Source of the DNA: an uncultured Amaricoccus sp.
Lineage (GTDB): Bacteria > Pseudomonadota > Alphaproteobacteria > Rhodobacterales > Rhodobacteraceae
Direction of reading: 5' to 3'
Assembly: GCF_937891315.1 (NCBI RefSeq)
Contig: NZ_CALAGI010000051.1
Span: forward strand, 1-50,623
DNA: 50,623 bases
Notes under the pieces: model-generated
The model's input: the letters and a program-made list of their open reading frames with translations, nothing else
Database searches by the model: none
What the model was told of the DNA's origin: nothing
Position numbers and translations under genes: made by a program
Shown: positions 43,240 to 50,623 of the stretch, one piece after another
Layout: every line of letters begins with the position of its first letter
Numbering within the stretch: position 1 is the first letter of the stretch

Positions 43240-44790
43240 TTGAATAGTTTGACCGTCACCCCGCCCGTTGCGACCCAGTCCATTGCGCGCCGCCCGCGGC
43301 GGAACGGTCCCGGCAAGGCGCTCGCGGCGCTCGGTGTCGCCGCGATGCTGAGCCTCTCGACGGCGGCCGCGCTGCCCGCCTTCGCCGAAGTCGCGCCTGG
43401 CGCCGCGATCCCGGAGAGCTTCGCCGATCTCGCCGAACGGCTGAGCCCGGCGGTCGTCGACATCACCACTTCGACCGAGGTCGCACAGGTGCAGCAGGGG
43501 ACGCGCCCGGTGCTGCCCGACGGCTCGCCCTTCGAGGAGTTCTTCCGCGATTTCCTCGACCGCAATGGGCCGCCCAACGGTGGGCCTGGCCGGCCGGAAG
43601 GTCCGCGCGGCCAGCAGCGGTCGAGCGCGCTCGGTTCGGGATTCATCATTTCGGCCGACGGCTACATCGTCACCAACAACCACGTGATCGAGAGCGCCGA
43701 CGAGATCAAGGTCGAGATGCTGGACGGCACGGTGCTCGAGGCGAAGGTGATCGGGCACGATCCCCGGACAGACGTGGCACTGCTCAAGGTTGACAGCGAC
43801 AAGCCGCTGCCCTTCGTCACCTTCGGCGACAGCGATCATGCGCGGGTCGGCGACTGGGTCATGGCGATCGGCAACCCGCTCGGCCAGGGCTTCTCGGTTT
43901 CGGCCGGTATCGTATCGGCGCGCAACCGTACATTGCAGGGCTCCTACGACGACTTCATCCAGACCGACGCTGCGATCAACCGGGGCAATTCGGGCGGTCC
44001 GCTGTTCAATACCGATGGCGAGGTGATCGGGGTCAATACCGCGATCCTGAGCCCGAACGGTGGCTCGATCGGCATCGGCTTCGCCATGTCCTCGGCGGTG
44101 GTGAGCCGCGTGGTCGATCAACTGCGCGACTTCGGCGAGACGCGGCGCGGCTGGCTCGGCGTGCGGATCCAGAACGTCGATCCGGACGTGGCGGAAGCGC
44201 TGGGGCTCGACGCGCCGAAGGGCGCGCTGGTCACCGACGTGCCCGAGGGGCCGGCGCTGACGGCGGGGCTGAAGTCCGGCGATGTCATCGTGAAGTTCGG
44301 CGACAAGGACATCAAGGACACGCGCGAGCTGGTGCGGGTAGTGGCGGACACCGCCGTCGGGACCAGCGTGCCGGTGGTCGTCTATCGCGACGGCGCGGAA
44401 CAGACGCTGAGCGTCGCGATCGGCCGGCTCGAGGAGACGACGCTGGCGGCGGCCCCGGGCGAGCCGGGCCAGGAGCAGACCAAGCCGAGCGATCAGGTGG
44501 TGCTCGGCATGACCGTCGAGCCGATGAGCGACGCGCTGCGGGCGCAGTTCGGCCTCGGCGACGACGTGACGGGGATGGTGGTCACCGCGCTCGACGACGG
44601 GTCGGACGCTTTCACCAAGGGCATCCGCGAGGGCGACGTGATTGCCAAGGTCGGCCAGGAGGAAGTCGCGACGGCGCGTGATCTGCGCGACAAGATCAAG
44701 GCCGCCGAGGACGCGGGCCGCAACTCGGTGCTCTTGCTCGTCAACCATGACGGCGGGCCGCGGTTCGTGGCGTTGAACCTCAGCAACTGA
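43240..44790 (+). CDS. degP: DegP/MucD-type periplasmic serine protease (Do family)
   Basis: A 516-aa envelope protease-chaperone. A signal peptide (LAALGVAAMLSLSTAAALPA) ends near AFAE. The trypsin-like domain has the triad His (VTNNHVIE), Asp (DPRTDVALLK) and Ser251 (NRGNSGGPLF). Two PDZ domains follow (WLGVRIQNVDPDVAEAL; VLGMTVEPMSDALRAQFGL). I chose TTG 43240 because GGAGG (43228-43232) lies 7 bases upstream; an ATG at 43147 would add a tail unlike any signal peptide. Placement behind hflKC groups membrane and periplasmic quality control. Confidence 0.93.
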   Translation: MNSLTVTPPVATQSIARRPRRNGPGKALAALGVAAMLSLSTAAALPAFAEVAPGAAIPESFADLAERLSPAVVDITTSTEVAQVQQGTRPVLPDGSPFEEFFRDFLDRNGPPNGGPGRPEGPRGQQRSSALGSGFIISADGYIVTNNHVIESADEIKVEMLDGTVLEAKVIGHDPRTDVALLKVDSDKPLPFVTFGDSDHARVGDWVMAIGNPLGQGFSVSAGIVSARNRTLQGSYDDFIQTDAAINRGNSGGPLFNTDGEVIGVNTAILSPNGGSIGIGFAMSSAVVSRVVDQLRDFGETRRGWLGVRIQNVDPDVAEALGLDAPKGALVTDVPEGPALTAGLKSGDVIVKFGDKDIKDTRELVRVVADTAVGTSVPVVVYRDGAEQTLSVAIGRLEETTLAAAPGEPGQEQTKPSDQVVLGMTVEPMSDALRAQFGLGDDVTGMVVTALDDGSDAFTKGIREGDVIAKVGQEEVATARDLRDKIKAAEDAGRNSVLLLVNHDGGPRFVALNLSN

Positions 44791-44808
44791 GATCATCCCC
44801 GCCAAGGC

Positions 44809-44840
44809 AAGGCCCGCCCCGGTGACGAGGCGGGCCTTTT
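44809..44840 (+). terminator. Intrinsic terminator after degP
   Basis: AAGGCCCGCC (44809-44818) and GGCGGGCCTT (44829-44838) form a perfect 10-bp stem with a 10-base loop, followed by TT. It lies 19 bases past the degP stop and could also serve the convergent methyltransferase gene, since the A-T ends of the stem give a short T stretch in both directions. Confidence 0.85.
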
Positions 44841-44875
44841 CATGTCCGGCGTGAACGGGAAGGCCCTGGCCCGTG

Positions 44876-45508
44876 TCACGCGACGCGCAGTGCGACCCCG
44901 CGCGCCGGAAGGGTCTCGGGGCGGCCGGGCATGGAGACATAGGCCGGCGTCTCCTCCAGCAGCGTCAGGATGCCGGCGGCTTCCAACTCCCCGACGCGCT
45001 GGGAGAAGCCTTCAGCCCAGACGGTGTCCTTCACCGTCAGGACAAGCGCGCCGCCGGGACGGGTGACGCGGATCAGGTCTTCGAGCCCCTCGACCCCGAC
45101 ATGGCCGGTGGTGAAGACCCCGGCGGAGACGACGCCCGCGAAGTAGCCGTCGTCGAAGGGCAGCCGGGTGCCAAGGGCGGCCTGGTGCAGCCGGTCGTAG
45201 ACGCCTTTGCGCCGGGCGACCGCGAGCATGCCGGTCGAGATGTCGAGCGCCTCGGCGCTCGGATAGCCGACGATGCGCAACCATTCGCCGATGAGCCCGG
45301 TGCCGGCGCCGGCGTCGAGGATCGGCGCCGACCCGGCCGGAATGTGCCGGCAGAGCAGCGCGAGACAGATCGCCGGATGGCGATAGCCGAGCGAGGCCAT
45401 CTCGGCGTCGTAGCTGTCGGCCCAATCGTCGTAGGAGCGCGCGATCTCCGCGGCGCTCTTGGCGGCGTAGACCGTGTCCAGCATCTCGACGGGGGGCGGA
45501 TTGGGCAT
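44876..45508 (-). CDS. Class I SAM-dependent methyltransferase
   Basis: A 210-aa methyltransferase of the UbiE/type-11 fold. The SAM motif I is ILDAGAGTGLIGEWL, motif II is AEALDISTGMLAVARRKG, and post-motifs follow (LPFDDGYFAGVVSAGVF; VTRPGGALVLTV). The N-terminal ARSYDDWADSYDAEM is common in this group. ATG 45508 has GGAGAG upstream. The substrate cannot be assigned. Confidence 0.9.
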   Translation of the reverse strand: MPNPPPVEMLDTVYAAKSAAEIARSYDDWADSYDAEMASLGYRHPAICLALLCRHIPAGSAPILDAGAGTGLIGEWLRIVGYPSAEALDISTGMLAVARRKGVYDRLHQAALGTRLPFDDGYFAGVVSAGVFTTGHVGVEGLEDLIRVTRPGGALVLTVKDTVWAEGFSQRVGELEAAGILTLLEETPAYVSMPGRPETLPARGVALRVA

Positions 45509-45797
45509 GGGGGCTCTCCAGGGCTGTCTCGGGCGGATGATAGCAATCGGGTCTGTCCGGGGGAACCGTTGCGCGGCGACGGGCGGGGGCGGACGGTGCT
45601 TCGCCGCGCCTTCCCGGGAAAGGACAGTTCTGCTAGTACTGCCGGCGCTCCCCGGATCGGCGCGACTACATCGCCCCGGGGATTTCCGAGGGCGGCATCC
45701 GGCGCGGCGGCGCGCATGGCGTCCCCGCCGGCCTTCCGCGAGCCGGGGCGTCGCCCCTTCATCGGGCATGGCGCCCACGCTCCGGGAGATGGACCAT
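45509..45797. other. Divergent intergenic region
   Basis: A 289-base gap between the methyltransferase (minus) and the orphan beta-rich gene (plus). It must contain both promoters, but I find no convincing boxes, repeats or small genes. ORFs crossing it look like high-GC shadows. Confidence 0.4.
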
Positions 45798-46838
45798 ATG
45801 AACGCAGTGACGCCGAAGCTCAGCATCAGTTACGACACCGGCGATGTCGCCTACGATCCGGTGGAACAGGAATTCACGCTGTCCACCGAGGTGCTGACCA
45901 GCGGTTTCGAGGTGGCGCTGGAGGTCACCGACGCGGATCAGGCGACCAATGTCTATCTGCTGTCGGCGCGGCTGCTCGGTACCAGACCGTCGGTGGTCGG
46001 ATCGATCGCCAATCTCAAGCTTGGCAAGGGTGGGCGGACCGCGGTCGCGACCGCGCCGGTGTTCTCAGGCCGCGACCTCACCTATTCACTGGTCGCGGCA
46101 CCCGTCGGGGTGAGTATCGACGCGGCGACCGGGCTCGTCACCATCGTCGCTACCGCGGAGCTGTCGGCCGCGCCGATCACGGTGAAGGCGCGCAACGCCG
46201 CCGGCGCCGCGACCCTGACCTTCTCCCTGACCGTCGTGGGCGTCATCGCCACCGATTTCACGTCCGCCACCGCGCTGTCGGACGTGAGTTTCCTCCGCAC
46301 GCTGGCACCGAGTTGGACCCACGACGCCGGCGGGTTCGCCCGGCTGGTGCTGACGGGAAATTCGCGCGCGCATGGCGACTGGGTCAAGGCGGCGGGCGAT
46401 GGTCTCTACCGGGTGCTCGCGCGCTGGTCGGGCGCGACCCTGACGCCGAGCGTCGATCGCCGTTTCTGCTTCAGCGCGCGCGTCGGCCGGATCGGCAACG
46501 ACTGGACCGGCATCCGTGTCGAGACCTTCGCCACCACCGCCGGCGATCGTCGGCTGCATATCCGGGAATATTCGGGCGCTTCCGGCGCGACGAAGTCTCT
46601 GGCGACGGTCAATGTCGGCTGGGACTACGACACCTGGTACTGGCTTGATGTCGAGATCTCGGGAACCTCGGTCAAGGGCCGGCTTTACCCGGAGAACGGC
46701 GCGGCGCCGGGTTGGCAGGCGGTCGCGACCACCTCCGTCACCGCCGCCGGCGCCTTCGGTCCGGGTGGCTTCCCCGCGCTGGAACAGAGCCCGACGATCG
46801 ACATCAAGCGGCTGGAGTATCATCCGCTGGCCGCCTGA
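45798..46838 (+). CDS. Orphan beta-rich protein with Ig-like and lectin-like parts
   Basis: A 346-aa protein I do not recognise by name. Residues 85-150 look like a putative-Ig/cadherin-like repeat (LTYSLVAAPVGVSIDAATGL, then VTIVATAELSAAPITVKARN). Residues 160-340 resemble a concanavalin/LamG-type jelly roll (GNDWTGIRVETF; DYDTWYWLDVEISGTSVKGR; a C-terminal IDIKRLEYHPL). There is no signal peptide. Such proteins occur among phage tail or surface-display components, but no phage genes surround it. ATG 45798 has a GGGAG site 9 bases upstream; an ATG at 45789 is an alternative. A strong terminator isolates it as a one-gene unit. Confidence 0.7.
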   Translation: MNAVTPKLSISYDTGDVAYDPVEQEFTLSTEVLTSGFEVALEVTDADQATNVYLLSARLLGTRPSVVGSIANLKLGKGGRTAVATAPVFSGRDLTYSLVAAPVGVSIDAATGLVTIVATAELSAAPITVKARNAAGAATLTFSLTVVGVIATDFTSATALSDVSFLRTLAPSWTHDAGGFARLVLTGNSRAHGDWVKAAGDGLYRVLARWSGATLTPSVDRRFCFSARVGRIGNDWTGIRVETFATTAGDRRLHIREYSGASGATKSLATVNVGWDYDTWYWLDVEISGTSVKGRLYPENGAAPGWQAVATTSVTAAGAFGPGGFPALEQSPTIDIKRLEYHPLAA

Positions 46839-46872
46839 TTCTTCCACGCGGACTATCGAGCGGCAAGACGTG

Positions 46873-46903
46873 GCGGAGGGCGAAAATGCCCTCCGCTTTT
46901 TTT
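46873..46903 (+). terminator. Strong intrinsic terminator
   Basis: GCGGAGGGC (46873-46881) and GCCCTCCGC (46888-46896) form a perfect 9-bp stem with loop GAAAAT and seven T residues (46897-46903). It is the most canonical terminator in the window and ends the orphan gene 34 bases after its stop. Confidence 0.95.
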
Positions 46904-46923
46904 GTTTGCTGGTCCGGTGGAGT

Positions 46924-48474
46924 TCAATGGGCCGGTGCGGCGGCGGCGCGCGGGCGCTGGACCAGTGGCACGAGCAAGATCATCGAGCCAAAGAGGATGG
47001 AGAGCAGCAAGAAGATGTCGGAATAGGCCATCACCGCCGCCTGCTGGCTGACCATGCCGCCGAGGCGGCGCAGCGCCACGGCATCCGCCGCGTCGCCGAG
47101 CACCGGACGCAACGATTCCGCCATCCCCGACAGCCGCTCGACCGCCACCGAGGAGCCCCAGCTGACATGTTCGGACAGCTGCGAAACATGCACGTCCGTC
47201 CGCCGTTGCAGGATCGTGTTGATCCCGGCTAGACCGACCGCGCCTCCGAGGTTGCGGGTCAGGTTGAACAGGCCACTGGCGTTCTTGATCCGCTCCGGCG
47301 GCAAAGTCCCGAGCGCCAGCGAGTTGATCGGCAGCATGCACATCATCAGTGAAACGCCGCGCAGCGCCTGCGGGAAGAACAACTCGCCGAACGCCCAGTT
47401 GGCGGTGATCGGTGTCAGTTCGAAGGCGGAGATCGCAAAGCCGACCAACCCGAGGAAGATCAGCTTTCGTGGGTCGACGATCCGCGTCAGGTTGCCGACG
47501 ATCGGCGCGGCGATGAACATGAACATGCCGGTGACGAATACCGTTTCGCCGATCTGAAGGGAATCGTAGCCGCGGATCCGCGCCAGATAGAGCGGATAGA
47601 GATAGGTCAACCCGAACAGGCCAATGCCGAGCACGAAGGTCAGAACCGAGCCCACGGCGAAATTGCGGTCGAGATAGGCACGCAGGTCGACGATCGGCGT
47701 CTTGACGCTCAGGGTGCGCCAGAAGAACAGAGCGCCGAACACCACCGCGGTCGTGGCGAACATCACGATGCCACGATCCTGGAACCAGTCGTTCTTCTGG
47801 CCTTCCTCGACCACGTATTCGAGGCTGCCGAGAAACAGCGCCATGAACAACAGGCTGATGAAATCGAAGCGGCGCAACAGGCCCTTTTCCGGTTGGTCGA
47901 AGTCGACCAGCGTCCAGCAGAGCACGGTCGCGATGATGCCGGGGATCACGTTGACCAGAAACAGCCAGTGCCAGGAGAAGAGCTCGGTCAGATAGCCGCC
48001 GACCGTCGGGCCGATGGTCGGCGCAAGCGTCACGGTCAGTCCGACCAGCGCGGTGACCATCGCTTGCCGGTTCCTGGGAAACACCGAGAAGGCGGCGGCG
48101 AAGGCGATCGGGATCATGCCGCCGCCAATGAAGCCCTGCAACGCCCGGTAGAGGATCATCTGGTCGATCGAGGTCGCGGTGGCGCAGAGCGCGCTGGCGG
48201 CGGTAAAGCCGCCGGCGCAGATCGAGAAGAAGACCCGCGTCGACAACGCCCGGGCAAGAAAGCCCGACAGCGGGATCATGATCACCTCGGCGATCAGATA
48301 GCTGGTCTGCACCCAGGAAACCTCGTCCGGCGCGGCGGAGAGGCCGGCCTGGATCTGGGAAAGCGAGGCCGAGACGATCTGAATGTCGAGGATCGCCATG
48401 AACATGCCGAAGACGAGCGCGAGGAACGCGATCACCCGGCGTGGTGAAATCCGCTGCGAGGCGGTGGCGGTCAT
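46924..48474 (-). CDS. emrB: DHA2-family multidrug efflux permease EmrB
   Basis: A 516-aa, 14-transmembrane major facilitator drug exporter. Typical motifs are LDIQIVSASLSQIQAGLSAA in helix 1 and WVQTSYLIAEVIMIPLSGFL in helix 2, and motif C-like GPTVGGYLTE in helix 5. It works with EmrA and an outer-membrane channel to export hydrophobic toxins across both membranes. It starts 17 bases after emrA. Confidence 0.94.
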   Translation of the reverse strand: MTATASQRISPRRVIAFLALVFGMFMAILDIQIVSASLSQIQAGLSAAPDEVSWVQTSYLIAEVIMIPLSGFLARALSTRVFFSICAGGFTAASALCATATSIDQMILYRALQGFIGGGMIPIAFAAAFSVFPRNRQAMVTALVGLTVTLAPTIGPTVGGYLTELFSWHWLFLVNVIPGIIATVLCWTLVDFDQPEKGLLRRFDFISLLFMALFLGSLEYVVEEGQKNDWFQDRGIVMFATTAVVFGALFFWRTLSVKTPIVDLRAYLDRNFAVGSVLTFVLGIGLFGLTYLYPLYLARIRGYDSLQIGETVFVTGMFMFIAAPIVGNLTRIVDPRKLIFLGLVGFAISAFELTPITANWAFGELFFPQALRGVSLMMCMLPINSLALGTLPPERIKNASGLFNLTRNLGGAVGLAGINTILQRRTDVHVSQLSEHVSWGSSVAVERLSGMAESLRPVLGDAADAVALRRLGGMVSQQAAVMAYSDIFLLLSILFGSMILLVPLVQRPRAAAAPAH

Positions 48475-48491
48475 GGTCCTGTTCCCCGGGA

Positions 48492-49685
48492 TCAGCGCGC
48501 GGCGGTGACGACCGGCGTATCGGCGGTGCGCGGGTCGGCCGAGACGCTGACCGACAGGCCGGGGCGCAGCCAGCCGGCCGCGGCCGCGTCGGCGGGGACG
48601 GCGATCCGCACCGGCAGGCGCTGGACGACCTTGGTGAAGTTGCCGGTGGCGTTCTCGGGTGGCAGCAGGCTGAAGACCGCGCCGGAGGCGGGGGCGACGC
48701 TCTCGACCGTGCCGATCAGCGGGCGGTCGGGATAGGCGTCGACGTCGATCTCGACATGGCTGCCGGGCGCGAGATGCTCGATCTGGGTTTCCTTGAAGTT
48801 CGCCTCGACATAGACCGCGCCGAGCGGCACCACCGCGAGCAGGCGCTTGCCGGGGGTGACATAGTCGCCGACCGCGACGGAGAGATTGCCGACGACGCCA
48901 TCGACGGGCGCGCGCAGCACGGTCTGGTCGAGATCGCGCCGCGCCTTGTCGCGCGCGGCTTCGAGGCCGGCGATCGTCGCCTCGGCCTCGGCCTTCTGGG
49001 CGACGATGACCTCATAGTCGGCCTCGGCGGTGGCGACGGCGGCCTGGGACTCGAGCAGCGAAGCCTCGGCGGTGGCGCTGGTCGCACGGGCGGCTTCGAG
49101 CTTCTGGGCGGTCGCGACATCGTTCGAAGCGAGACGGGTGTAGCGATCGAGGTCGGCCTCGGCCTGGGTGCGCACCGCCTCGGCGGCGCCAACGCGGGCC
49201 TTGGCCTGGGCGACACCGGCTTGGCCAGCCTGGGATTGGCGCTCGACGCGGGTGACGGCCGCGCGCTGGGCGTCGAGTTGCGCCTCGGCGAGGGCGAGCG
49301 CGTCGCGATAGTCGCCATCCTCCAGTACGACGAGCGGATCGCCGGCCTTGACCGGCGCGTTGTCGAGAGCGGGCACCGCCTGCACATAGCCGGTGAGCTT
49401 CGGCGCGAGCACGGCGAAATCGGCCTGGACATAGGCGTCGTCGGTTTCGATCAGGAAGCGGCCGACGGTCCAGTAGCCGTGGCCGAACCAGATCGCCGCG
49501 CCGACCGCCGCCGTGCCGAGCAGGCCGAGAATGACGCGCCTCACCTTGCCGCTCCGTTTCGCCGACGCGGTCGGTTCGGACCCCCCGACGCCAGTCTCGG
49601 TCGCCTTCGGCGCGGCGGGCGGCGCCGCTTCGGGGCGCGGAATTTCGGTCAAGTCGGACCGCGGCGCATCCATGTCCTTCGGCAT
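48492..49685 (-). CDS. emrA: Membrane fusion protein EmrA (HlyD family)
   Basis: A 397-aa periplasmic adaptor. An N-terminal cytoplasmic tail is followed by one transmembrane helix (VILGLLGTAAVGAAIWFGHG). The HlyD motif TDDAYVQADFAVLAPKLTGY, a long alanine-rich coiled coil and a second biotinyl-lipoyl half (LRAPVDGVVGNLSVAVGDYV) follow. It bridges EmrB to an outer-membrane factor not encoded here. ATG 49685 is preceded by GGAGA. Its promoter lies between two TetR-type operators. Confidence 0.94.
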   Translation of the reverse strand: MPKDMDAPRSDLTEIPRPEAAPPAAPKATETGVGGSEPTASAKRSGKVRRVILGLLGTAAVGAAIWFGHGYWTVGRFLIETDDAYVQADFAVLAPKLTGYVQAVPALDNAPVKAGDPLVVLEDGDYRDALALAEAQLDAQRAAVTRVERQSQAGQAGVAQAKARVGAAEAVRTQAEADLDRYTRLASNDVATAQKLEAARATSATAEASLLESQAAVATAEADYEVIVAQKAEAEATIAGLEAARDKARRDLDQTVLRAPVDGVVGNLSVAVGDYVTPGKRLLAVVPLGAVYVEANFKETQIEHLAPGSHVEIDVDAYPDRPLIGTVESVAPASGAVFSLLPPENATGNFTKVVQRLPVRIAVPADAAAAGWLRPGLSVSVSADPRTADTPVVTAAR

Positions 49686-49720
49686 CGCTCGTGTCTCCGT
49701 GTCGGCGGTCGATGGTTCAT

Positions 49721-49796
49721 TGACCGAACGGTTCGGTCAAGGGCTTGACATAGCGCAGGTAAAATACGAAATCAAGATGACTGAACGGTTCGGTCA
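49721..49796 (-). promoter_or_regulatory. emrAB promoter with paired operators
   Basis: Operator 1, TGACCGAACGGTTCGGTCA (49721-49739), has perfect 9-bp arms around a central G. Operator 2 (49778-49796) differs at one base (TGACT). Their centres are 57 bp apart. On the minus strand TTGATT (49775-49770), a 17-base spacer and TATGTC (49752-49747) form a promoter for emrA; its start would fall at the edge of operator 1. The adjacent divergent TetR gene is the obvious repressor, probably autoregulated. Confidence 0.82.
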
Positions 49797-49860
49797 ATGA
49801 ATTCTGCGATCCGGGATTTATGTGACAGGCTGTGTGGCGGTTCTGGGAAGGACGCGGAGA

Positions 49861-50493
49861 ATGATGTCGTCGGAAAGCGCGCGGGTCGCCGCGCCGGAGA
49901 GTGCCAAGCGCGCGCAGATTATCGAGGGCGCTCGCCGCTGCTTCCTCGCCTCGGGTTTCGAGGCGGCGAGCATGGCCGAGATCGCCCGCGAAGCGAAGGT
50001 CTCCAAGGGCACGCTCTATGTCTATTTCGACAGCAAGGAGGCGCTGTTCTCGGCGCTGGTCGAACAGTCCCGGCGGGCCAGCGTCGAGCGGCTGATGGAT
50101 TTCGACTATGAGCATGCCAATGTGCGCGACGCGCTCGTGCATTTCGCGACCGGCCTGATCGGCAAGCTGAGCGCGCCGGAGCATGTCGCGCTGGTGCGCA
50201 TGGTCATCGGCGCGTCGGAGAAGTTTCCGGGCGTCGCCCGCGACTATTTCGAAGCCGGTCCCGCGCATGGCGCGGCGCGGCTGGCCGGCTATCTGCGCGA
50301 GCAGGAGCGGCTGGGCATGGTTTCGATTCCCGATATCGAGACGGCGGCCTGGCAATTCTTCGGCATGTGCCACCATCCGACGCTGATCAGCGTCCTGCTC
50401 GCCGCGCGCCCGGCGCCCGACGGTGAGCGTGTGCGAATTCTGGCCGAGACGGCGGTGACGACTTTCCTCGCCGCCTACGCGACCAAGCGGTGA
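49861..50493 (+). CDS. TetR-family repressor of emrAB
   Basis: A 210-aa regulator with an N-terminal TetR HTH (AQIIEGARRCFLASGFEAAS, then AEIAREAKVSKGTLYVYFDS) and a C-terminal helical ligand domain resembling the AefR/TetR_C group (FATGLIGKLSAPEHVALVRM). It is divergent from emrAB, with two palindromic operators in between, which predicts repression of both genes and release by an exported compound. ATG 49861 has GGAGA just upstream. Confidence 0.92.
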   Translation: MMSSESARVAAPESAKRAQIIEGARRCFLASGFEAASMAEIAREAKVSKGTLYVYFDSKEALFSALVEQSRRASVERLMDFDYEHANVRDALVHFATGLIGKLSAPEHVALVRMVIGASEKFPGVARDYFEAGPAHGAARLAGYLREQERLGMVSIPDIETAAWQFFGMCHHPTLISVLLAARPAPDGERVRILAETAVTTFLAAYATKR

Positions 50494-50544
50494 CCGGAGC
50501 TTGCGCGATTTGAAGATTGAGACGGTTCCGCCCGATCGGAAACC

Positions 50545-50623
50545 TGCAGCGGAGTCCGATCCGGCAGGGCCGGCTCGTCCGCTCCAGAGTCTTGATTTAG
50601 CGCAATATCTTAGCCACCAGACG
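50545..50623 (-). repeat. Dispersed repeat, copy 3 (cut by window end)
   Basis: Inverted relative to copies 1 and 2. The core at 50570-50611 matches copy 1 at 41 of 42 and copy 2 at 39 of 42 positions by eye. The hairpin part (GCGGAGTCCGATCCGG, then CCGGCTCGTCCGCTCC) faces the TetR gene stop 52 bases away; the CCAGACG end runs off the window. It may serve as the end of the tetR transcript. Confidence 0.8.

Overview
This window is a very GC-rich (close to 70% by eye) bacterial chromosome segment with tightly packed genes, many ATGA/GTGA start-stop overlaps and good purine-rich ribosome binding sites. The gene content points to Alphaproteobacteria, most likely the order Rhodobacterales: a sulfate-assimilation operon cysG-DUF2849-cysI-cysH-DUF934, a VPLPA-CTERM-type sorting signal, LuxI/LuxR quorum sensing, HflKC-DUF2065-DegP and a class I PHA synthase. 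This is an inference from gene order and protein style; no rRNA or tRNA gene was found.

Layout. 0-3.7 kb: PHA synthase (phaC), a 415-bp intergenic stretch with an 11-bp tandem repeat, an outer-membrane beta-barrel gene, and a decayed DUF2950 fragment. 3.8-6.3 kb: an XRE regulator, a LuxI acyl-homoserine-lactone synthase, its LuxR receptor, and a divergent second receptor that lacks the DNA-binding domain. 6.4-11.7 kb: a putrescine uptake and oxidation operon equivalent to E. coli ydcSTUV-patD. 11.7-20.7 kb (minus strand): an acetate-type cluster with yjcH-actP, a CBS/nucleotidyltransferase protein, a small membrane protein, a symporter-histidine kinase hybrid, a single-domain response regulator and a sensor-like protein fused to a DEDDh 3'-5' exonuclease. 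21-22.8 kb: a nitrilase-fold protein without its catalytic cysteine, a DUF442 protein and an Lrp/AsnC regulator. 22.9-27.5 kb: the cys operon.

27.4-29 kb is the densest non-coding region. It holds a foldback MITE-like element inserted exactly at the stop codon of the last cys gene, a strong candidate preQ1-I riboswitch in front of the queuosine-precursor transporter yhhQ, and two mini-ORFs joined by a 13-nt perfect Shine-Dalgarno sequence, followed by a hairpin and then arfB (ribosome rescue). 29-35 kb: NYN/LOTUS protein, S-formylglutathione hydrolase, DUF188, an M48 lipoprotein protease, an alpha/beta hydrolase, a VPLPA-CTERM SGNH hydrolase and a rhomboid protease. 35-40.7 kb: an SDR and FAH-family hydrolase pair (probably L-fucose-type catabolism), serine ammonia-lyase, rpiA and gor. 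40.7-44.8 kb: hflK-hflC-DUF2065-degP. 44.8-50.5 kb: a methyltransferase, an orphan beta-rich protein, and emrAB with a divergent TetR repressor and two 19-bp operators.

A dispersed repeat of about 80-107 bp occurs three times (near 40-118, 31327-31433 and 50545-50623). Each copy carries an almost invariant 42-base core next to a hairpin. In the complete copy the element ends supply the TAG stop codons of both flanking convergent genes.
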